Positions 57,290 to 64,000 of a stretch of DNA of 64,000 bases are shown one piece after another (position 1 is the stretch's first letter; every line of letters starts with the position of its first letter). Source of the stretch: Branchiostoma floridae (taxonomy: Eukaryota; Chordata; Leptocardii; Amphioxiformes; Branchiostomatidae); NCBI RefSeq assembly GCF_000003815.2, contig NC_049980.1, forward strand, positions 4,569,636 to 4,633,635. Reading direction: 5' to 3'. The notes beneath the pieces were generated by a model that saw only the letters and a list, made by a program, of their open reading frames with translations, was not told the DNA's origin and made no database searches. The translations under genes and the position numbers were made by a program.

Positions 57290-59095
57290 GTATGGAACAT
57301 TATTATGTCAATATTCACAGGCGAAATATAGCGCCGGTGGTGAACACGGAAGTGTTTATACAAGGGCACATTACAGTTATAAGCTGCCCTTGTACAGCAT
57401 GATTCATGTCAAAAGTCATCTAGCTGAGTTTAAGTTCATGTAAAACTTACCATGATTGGCGGGATTGTCCGACCTCTGAATTGTCAATTCATAATAGCAA
57501 CTAATCGGGACATTCCGTACGGTGCATTATACGGCTTCACAACTTAGGACCAAAAAAAATGTGACCTTTGACCCCGCCACACTACCTACAAACAACATGA
57601 AGATACCAAATTTTTAGAGCCTACGGACACCCCACACATGGTTAAAGTCTGTTTTCCAACATAATGTAAAGGTAGAACCCCGTACCTGTAATTTTTACCC
57701 CTATAGTATTAACGTTGCACACCCCGTTCTGGTGGTCCAAATTTATTCTGGAGTAAGGGGTTTTTAGCATACGTTTTGTGCCCAGTTACTTCGTGTAAAA
57801 TTAGTATAGCAGATCCGAATCACTGCTAGTATAAAATTCGACCCCTATATATTGTTTCCGGTAAGTTTTTGTCGACTAATCTTGACTTCCGGGTATCGCT
57901 CCAAGGACGCAAACAGTTAAGTGGCCCGAACAGCTTGACCGACGTCGCCGCTATGAGCTTTAGACATGTGTTATGATATTCATCATTGTCAGATTTGTAG
58001 TACTAGAATTTGCTTGTAAATCAGATATGTTAGCCCCTACGGTACATGTTTACTTCCTGTTCATGTATAGGTGTAGTTCTCGGGATTTTTTTTGGGGGGG
58101 GGGGGATTCGGCGTCGTTGAAAAAAGTGCCTTAACTATAGATTTCAATGGGGCGAGAAACTGGGGTGTGCCCCATTAACATATCTGAAGATTTTTACAAT
58201 CACTTTAACCAAGGTTACCATATCTACTTGAACGTGGGGCCTCTGTGGGTACTTCAAATGGTAGACACTCGTCCGTTACGTGACCGGGCCTTGGCAACGG
58301 TTGCTATTTGGAGTGCCATATTTGTTCCCTTCCGACTGTAAACAAAGCCGTGACCCCTTCGCGTTGGTAGCAATGGCTCCTTGTGTTGTTGTCGGTTACG
58401 GGGTCGAAAAGCGAAAGGCTTACTGTATCTTATGCATGTATACCTTACCCCCATTCAGACCGGTGTCACAGCGATCTCGCACCCAAGTAATTCCGCCCTC
58501 CCCCGGGCAAGATCACTAGCGATTTTAAGCCCCCCGCCCCCCTTCCCCCCGGCTCCTTATAGGATTTTCCTCCCCCAGAAAACTAGGAGTTTTGTTTGGT
58601 ACAAATCCAAAACTGCAGTTTTAAAACACGAGTTCGTAGACATCATAACTCTATTAGATATTTTGAGCCGTTGTAGATTTAAAGTTACTTTTGTCTCATT
58701 CATTATGCAAATCAAGCTGTAATCGTAACGTTTGAATTTACATGCATGCGAAGGGGTACTTTCGTTTAGTACAATGCTAAACTTCCTTTCAACAGTGTTG
58801 ATCCAGGAGAAGGCGACAGTGGTCGATGAAAATTTGATCCGTGTATACCTTCGTGTGGGAAGAAAGTTTACCATTGTACTATATGATTACTACCAACACA
58901 GATGAGTTTCTATGATAATATACAGTAATTGTTTCATACTATGTTTACAGTTCGGTGGTAAACGTAAAGGAGTGGAATATATACATCACAGTTGTCAATT
59001 AACAATAATAACGATGCAGAATAACGTTTTTATCTATCCTTATGAATGCGGTATGACATGTGACTAAGTCTGTATCCCCGCTCGTTGTTTCACAG
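57290..59095 (+). other. Presumed first intron of ADAR
   Basis: No exon recognised. Holds only the C-run repeat fragment at 58460-58580 and AT-rich unique sequence. Confidence 0.4.
58460..58580 (+). repeat. Fragment of the C-run element family
   Basis: Contains ccggtgtcacagcgatctcg, atcactagcgatttt and long C-runs, as at the left end of the 45386-48026 element. It lies in the presumed first intron of ADAR. Confidence 0.75.
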
Positions 59096-59112
59096 GTTAA
59101 GTATAGATTGAG

Positions 59113-62100
59113 ATGGGAAGGAAAGGCAGAACACTCCCCATAAGAACGCGGCGGCCAGGTATCACCATGTTCGGTACAGGTACACCTGTCTCCCGCAAAC
59201 GCCCTCGCCAAGAGGACACCTTCACCATACCCATCCTCTCCCTACCCATCCCAATGTACAAGCGAATAAAGATGATACAGAATGAAGGGAAGAAAGAAAT
59301 CCCCAAGTACGGATCCGCTTCATCCAAAAATGCCGTCATGCAGCTAAACGAGCTGAAGCCGGGGCTGCAGTACCGGCTAATTTCGCAGAGTGGCCCTCCG
59401 CACGCGCCTGAGTTCGTCATGTCAGTAGAAATGAACGGGCAAACGTTTAAAGGTAGAGGTCGTACGAAGAAGGAAGCCAAGCTTCGTGCAGCAGAGCAAG
59501 TGCTGAGATCCTTTGTAAAGTCCAAAAGCGCGTCAAAGACATACCAGACCATTGGTCGCAAACCTACCCCCTACACTACTGACCACACTGACTCAGACAA
59601 CTCCTTAGAAGAGGAACCCAACAAACCCCAAGAGTACTCCCCCGACCGTAGCACAGACGAAAGCAATCCGCTAGACGGCGCCTGTGTACCACCTTTCGGT
59701 GCTGTACATAGCCCATACAGTACCACATACACGCCACAAGGTGGGAAGAATCCGCTCATGATCCTAAACGAGCTCAGACCGGGCTTGAAGTACGAGCTTG
59801 TGTCGGAAACGGGGGAGAGCCACGCCAAGAACTTCGTCATGGCGGTGACGATAGACGGAAGGACGTGCGAGGGGTCAGGGAGGAGCAAGAAACTGGCCAA
59901 AATACGAGCCGCACAAGCAGCGCTACAGGAAATCTTCAACTACCAGTTCACACCCTCTCCGGGAAAAGAACCAATTCTGAGCTCAGAGGGCGTCTCGAGT
60001 CACCAGACACAGGTACTGTCGCTGGGTACACACGTGTGTATACATTCAAGTCTGTACGAATTCCGTATGGCGTTCGTAGCCTCTATTAGGCTCCACGGTT
60101 CGCTGGAAAAAGTAGAAATTGCACAAATATAGAAGAATAACATGCCAGAGGAGTTAGCTGTGCGACGGGTATGGTTTACGACCCAAAGAACTAATTTGGT
60201 ATGCATAATAAATGTCTATATTTGTCCAGTTTCTATTTTTTTGCAGCAACCTGTGGAGCCTGATAGAGGCTAAGACTTCCATACGGACTTCATACGGACT
60301 TGAATATATGCACACATGTGAATATATACACCCATAGGGGGTGTCACTCTTATGCGTATATCATGTCCGTGTGAGATCCATATTTGCATTTTTTGGGCAA
60401 AGTTTGCTGCGAAGATTTTTATTTTTTACTTTGAACAACCTTTGTGAAGTCTGGGTATCTAACAAAAACAACAACAACAACTTATTCTTCGGTCGCAGAC
60501 TTAAATGTCAATACACAGCTCATACGGACTTAATATACACACAAGTGTACTACGATATGCAATATAAGCAAATGGAAAGATTTGTTAACGGTCAGACGTT
60601 GTTTTTGAACCGTAATGCTGCATGTGAAGTATGGTGATTCCAATATAACTGTTTCCTTTCTGCCGCACCCCAGGCCCTAGCAGACCGTATATCCCGGCTG
60701 GTGTTGGACAAGTTCAGCGAGCTGACCAGCGGCTTCACCTCCCAACACGCTCGCCGTAAGGTGCTAGCAGGGATGGTCATGACTAGAGGTGAGGACAGTG
60801 AACGCTCTTCTGGGAAAAGCTAGCTTATTTAGCACTTATTTAAGGCTTAGGTTCCATTTCCAAAACGGAGCCCGATCGTGTAGCTTCAAAGGGGGAAAAG
60901 AATTATATAAAAGGCATCAAAATACACAAAATGTCAAGATAAGGTTCATTGACATAATTTGTGTATATTTCTATGTATACATTTTAATTTTTTGTTTCTT
61001 TAAACATCCCGGCCGGGCCCCTGTTTGGAAATGGGACGGAATTTCGGCGACAAGTGACAATTAAGGCGACACTGCGATTTCAAATTACTTGCTTATCTGA
61101 GCTTCATATACGAATCCATCGCCCTTCAATGCGACCACGAGACGAGGGAAAATTGGCGAAGAAAAAATCTGAAAGTTGTCGCAATAAACAGTCGCAAACC
61201 AGTCGCGGCCCAGTGAGATACCTGCTTTAGGCTTAGGTCCCATTTGCAAACCGAGCCCCGGTCGAAATGTTTGCAGAAACGAAAAATAAAATTTAGTGTT
61301 GATCAAGGAATATACACAAAATGTGCTCATGAATATTTTTTTTACGTCCTGTGTGTTTTGTTGCCTTTTATATCGAATTTTCGTTTCTGAAAGCTACCCG
61401 GCCAGGTTCCGGGTTGGGAATTGGGACCTTAAGCTAAGGGCACAACCCGCCGTACGTGCAAATACGTGATGTCTACGTGCCAAAGCGTGGGCAATCTTTT
61501 GGGATCCGTAATTGGTAAGTATTGCCTCCTGGGCCTTACGAACTCGTAGGGAATCCGACGGATTTTGGAGCACGCAGACGCGGGCTGCAGGCAAACGTGT
61601 GGGCAAAACTTTGTTTGTCGTGCGTTGACGTGCTCTTTGTTCTTGCCAGTTATTGGCTCTTTGCTCTGGCTCTTTGTTCTTGCCAGAAATACGTGGCGGA
61701 CGTGGCCTCCCCGCCCCCCCCCCCCCAAAAAAAAAACGTACGGACAAATTGCCCGTACAGCGGGTTGAACCCTTAGCTTAAGCCTTACCTAGCGCAATTT
61801 GTGCCAGTCAAGTGATGAGCTCTAGGTTTCCACTTTATCTTCCCACACAGGCACAGACATGGAGACAGCCGATGCCAGGGTCATCTCCCTCGCTACTGGC
61901 ACCAAATGTATCAACGGAGAGTACATGAGTGTGAAGGGCAAGGCGCTCAACGACTGTCACGCCGAAATCGTGTCACGACGGTCGCTTCTACGCTACCTGT
62001 ACTCACAACTCGACCTGCTTCTGGAACCCGGAGTTAAGAAGAAGGAGGAGAGCATCTTCGAGTCTAAGGAAGATGGCAAGGGATACCGGCTGAAGGATGA

Positions 62101-62896
62101 CGTCCAGTTTCATCTCTACATCAGTACGTCCCCTTGCGGGGATGCCAGGATCTTCAGCCCTCACGAGGCGGACACAGACGCCGAGGCTGCCGACCGTCAC
62201 CCCAACCGTAAAGCCCGCGGGCAGCTCCGGACGAAGATCGAATCCGGGGAGGGGACGATCCCGGTGACATCATCTAGCTCTGTGCAGACGTGGGACGGAG
62301 TACTGCAGGGAGAGCGCCTCCTTACAATGTCCTGCAGTGATAAGATCGCCCGCTGGAACGTGCTGGGGATACAGGGGGCGCTGCTGAGCTACTTTGTGGA
62401 ACCGATCTACCTCAGTAGCATCATCCTAGGCAGCCTGTACCACGGGGATCACCTCTCTCGCGCCGTCTACCAGCGCCTCGGTAACCTCCGCGCGCTCCCG
62501 CCACAGTATCGCCTCAACCGCCCCCTACTGAGTGGCATCAGTAATGCAGAGAGCCGGCAGCCGGGGAGGGCGCCGAACTTCAGCGTCAACTGGACGGTGT
62601 TGGACGCCGAGCTGGAAGTGGTGAATACCATGACGGGAAAGGACGACAACGCGAAGGCATCGCGCTGCAGCAAGTACTACTTCTTCCAGCGCTGGAACAA
62701 GCTCTTCGGGAGGCTGTCTTCGACAACCGGGAGGCGTGAACGTCACCGGCCGCGACAGTATTCAGAAGCCAAGCTCCTGAGTGGAGATTACCAGGCCGCC
62801 AAGACGAAAATGGTGAGGGCGTTCCAACGGGCTGGGCTTGGACTGTGGGTGAAGAAACCCATCGATCAGGACCAGTTTGAACTACACGAAATCTGA
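59113..62896 (+). CDS. ADARB: Double-stranded-RNA adenosine deaminase, ADAR2 (ADARB) type
   Basis: Edits adenosine to inosine in structured RNA, normally in the nucleus. Coding exons 59113-60012, 60674-60788, 61851-62896 join in frame to 686 residues, close to vertebrate ADAR2 (about 700). Start: first ATG after an acceptor, [10 protein letters not shown] basic SRKRPR stretch (27-32) is a likely nuclear signal. dsRNA-binding domains at about 72-137 and 211-276 have KKEAK and KKLAK at the RNA-contacting helix. In the deaminase, zinc and proton-transfer residues are all present: NDCHAEI (His375, Glu377), SPCG (Cys434), SCSDK (Cys500). Glu472 in SGEGTIP corresponds to the base-flipping-loop Glu of human ADAR2. 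SRRSLLR and SCSDKIARW match inositol-hexakisphosphate contacts. There is no Z-DNA-binding domain, excluding ADAR1. The gene symbol denotes the subfamily; ADARB1 versus ADARB2 cannot be decided. Confidence 0.96.
60843..61440. mobile_element. Two relatives of the cccggccggg element in ADAR intron 2
   Basis: 61226-61440 is palindromic: gcttaggtcccatttgcaaa and aacgaaaaataaaat at the left, attttcgtttctgaaagcta and gggaattgggaccttaagc at the right. 60843-61060 carries the same ends, more diverged (gcttaggttccatttccaaa, cccggccgggcccctg). The family is also seen at 31478-31660. Confidence 0.75.
61430..61787. mobile_element. Inverted-repeat MITE in ADAR intron 2
   Basis: Left taagctaagggcacaacccg, right cgggttgaacccttagctta, arms about 30 bp, overlapping the right end of the preceding element. 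The inside holds two direct ttgttcttgccag phrases and a C/A run. It ends about 65 bp before the deaminase exon. Confidence 0.8.
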
Positions 62897-64000
62897 GGCA
62901 ATGGTGGATACCTGCAACTTGGAGGGGGGGGGGGGTGAAACGTGAAAATCCCAACGAAACTACATAGGAATCCATTTGTGGAATACTTTACACATGACCT
63001 GAACACTTTGTTGAGTTAAATGCTCTCTGATGTTAACGTTCCCTACACGGTAATAGAAAATCACACCTTCTCCCATTTTTTTTGTGTTTCATCAACCCTT
63101 CATCCATGCATATGTTTCATACTGAAGCCTTTATAAATGTGCATGTTGTAACAATAATCATGTATCATGAAGTTCACAAAGAATGCTCATTGTACAATGA
63201 CACGTTTCTAAAACGAGGTACGAAATACTCAAATATCATCCAAAGACTAAAATGCAATGGTAAAATTTGTGTACACATGTTTCAAGAAGAAGAAAAGATT
63301 CTCTGTAGATTTAGATAGAATATGGCGTTTCTTTCTACACTTCTGCTTAAGTTATCTTACTCAAAGTAATTAGCGCATATTGGGTATGGATATGCAAAGA
63401 TCATTGTCACTATCACTGTCAAGCCATTGCTAGATTAAGAATCAGTGATCATCCCCTACAAATTGAGGTGGGAAGATACCACCAGACTCCCCGAATGACC
63501 GACTCTGTACACTTAGTAACTCCAACCATATAGAAAATGAAGTCTACTTTTAGTAGAGCGTTATATGTACAATGATATGCGCAATTTTTTAAACAGCGCT
63601 CTCAATGTAGACACACGATGTAAACAGTTAACCAAGGACGAACTATCTGTACGTATAATGACAGACACAGACAACATTGTACAACAAAAACTATGTCAGT
63701 TCGTACACTTGTTTTAAGAATAGGAAAGAGGCATGTAGACAAAAACCGTGATAGAATAGCTCTATATGTTTTGTTTATCCAACTGTTCGCTTGTATCACT
63801 ACTTGTAATAGTATCTAGGCTTTAGTATTCCATGTAAAACTATTGAATCACTGCATTTAGCCCATGTGGGCAAGAACTAATCTCCAGGCAGATCTTGCGT
63901 GGCATAGGACAGTATCATTAGCTGGGGAAGGAGATTACACTACTGAAGAGGAAATTGACTTCGCGCGGACAATTTAATCCTCTGCCGGCTAAACTCCTTC
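62897..64000. other. ADAR 3' flank to window end
   Basis: AT-rich with a G-run at about 62922-62935; no gene found. No clear AATAAA lies close to the stop, so the 3' UTR end is undefined. From about 63880 a copy of the element at 34834 begins (ctaatctccaggcagatctt) and is cut by the window edge. Confidence 0.5.
63880..64000. mobile_element. Truncated copy of the element at 34834-35125
   Basis: ctaatctccaggcagatctt, then a gcataggacagtatca phrase, match the left end of the 34.8-kb element with substitutions. The right end lies beyond the window. Confidence 0.75.

Noticed and set aside
57168..57443. Possible coding start MRVNFRRKWK upstream of ADAR
   Set aside because: It runs past a good donor at 57290 and resembles no ADAR N-terminus; better read as an untranslated first exon.

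Overview
The window looks like nuclear DNA of an invertebrate chordate, most likely an amphioxus (Branchiostoma). This is an inference. It rests on intron-rich genes with GT-AG splice sites, deuterostome-type proteins (dual oxidase, an ADAR2-like RNA editor), GC-rich exons in AT-rich introns, and a dense load of short inverted-repeat transposons and tRNA-derived SINEs. There are no bacterial operons, CRISPR arrays or phage genes.

Layout. (1) 1-25.7 kb, plus strand: the 3' four fifths of a dual oxidase gene, 27 exons, entering from the left edge in the middle of the peroxidase domain and ending at a stop at 24158, with a polyadenylation signal at 25662. (2) 26.6-39.4 kb, plus strand: a small multi-exon gene I do not recognise. 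One intron of it holds, on the opposite strand, an initiator tRNA-Met gene and a single-exon multi-pass membrane protein gene. (3) 40.9-49.2 kb, minus strand: a seven-exon short-chain dehydrogenase/reductase of the retinol/17-beta-hydroxysteroid type. It carries an in-frame TAG and a separate frameshift, so it is a pseudogene in this assembly unless both are sequence errors. (4) 54.3-55.3 kb, plus strand: an intact intronless class A GPCR reading frame with degenerate signature motifs. (5) 57.1-62.9 kb, plus strand: a complete ADAR2-type double-stranded-RNA adenosine deaminase (686 residues) in only three coding exons, with a probable CRE/CCAAT promoter upstream.

The genes do not form an obvious pathway. 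DUOX makes hydrogen peroxide at membranes; the SDR would have been an ER-membrane retinoid or steroid enzyme; ADAR edits structured RNA. The one possible link is that introns here are full of inverted-repeat elements, whose transcripts fold into duplexes of the kind ADAR proteins bind.

Much of the rest is transposon fossil: at least eight recognisable families of inverted-repeat elements, several with readable target-site duplications and one nested insertion. The most interesting observations are a 100-bp element inserted exactly at a 5' splice site (its 9-bp target duplication copied the donor), repeated copies of the end of a DUOX exon inside the following intron, the double-broken SDR gene, and a 2.6-kb element ending in G-run/C-run arrays. 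I found no convincing new multi-gene system.
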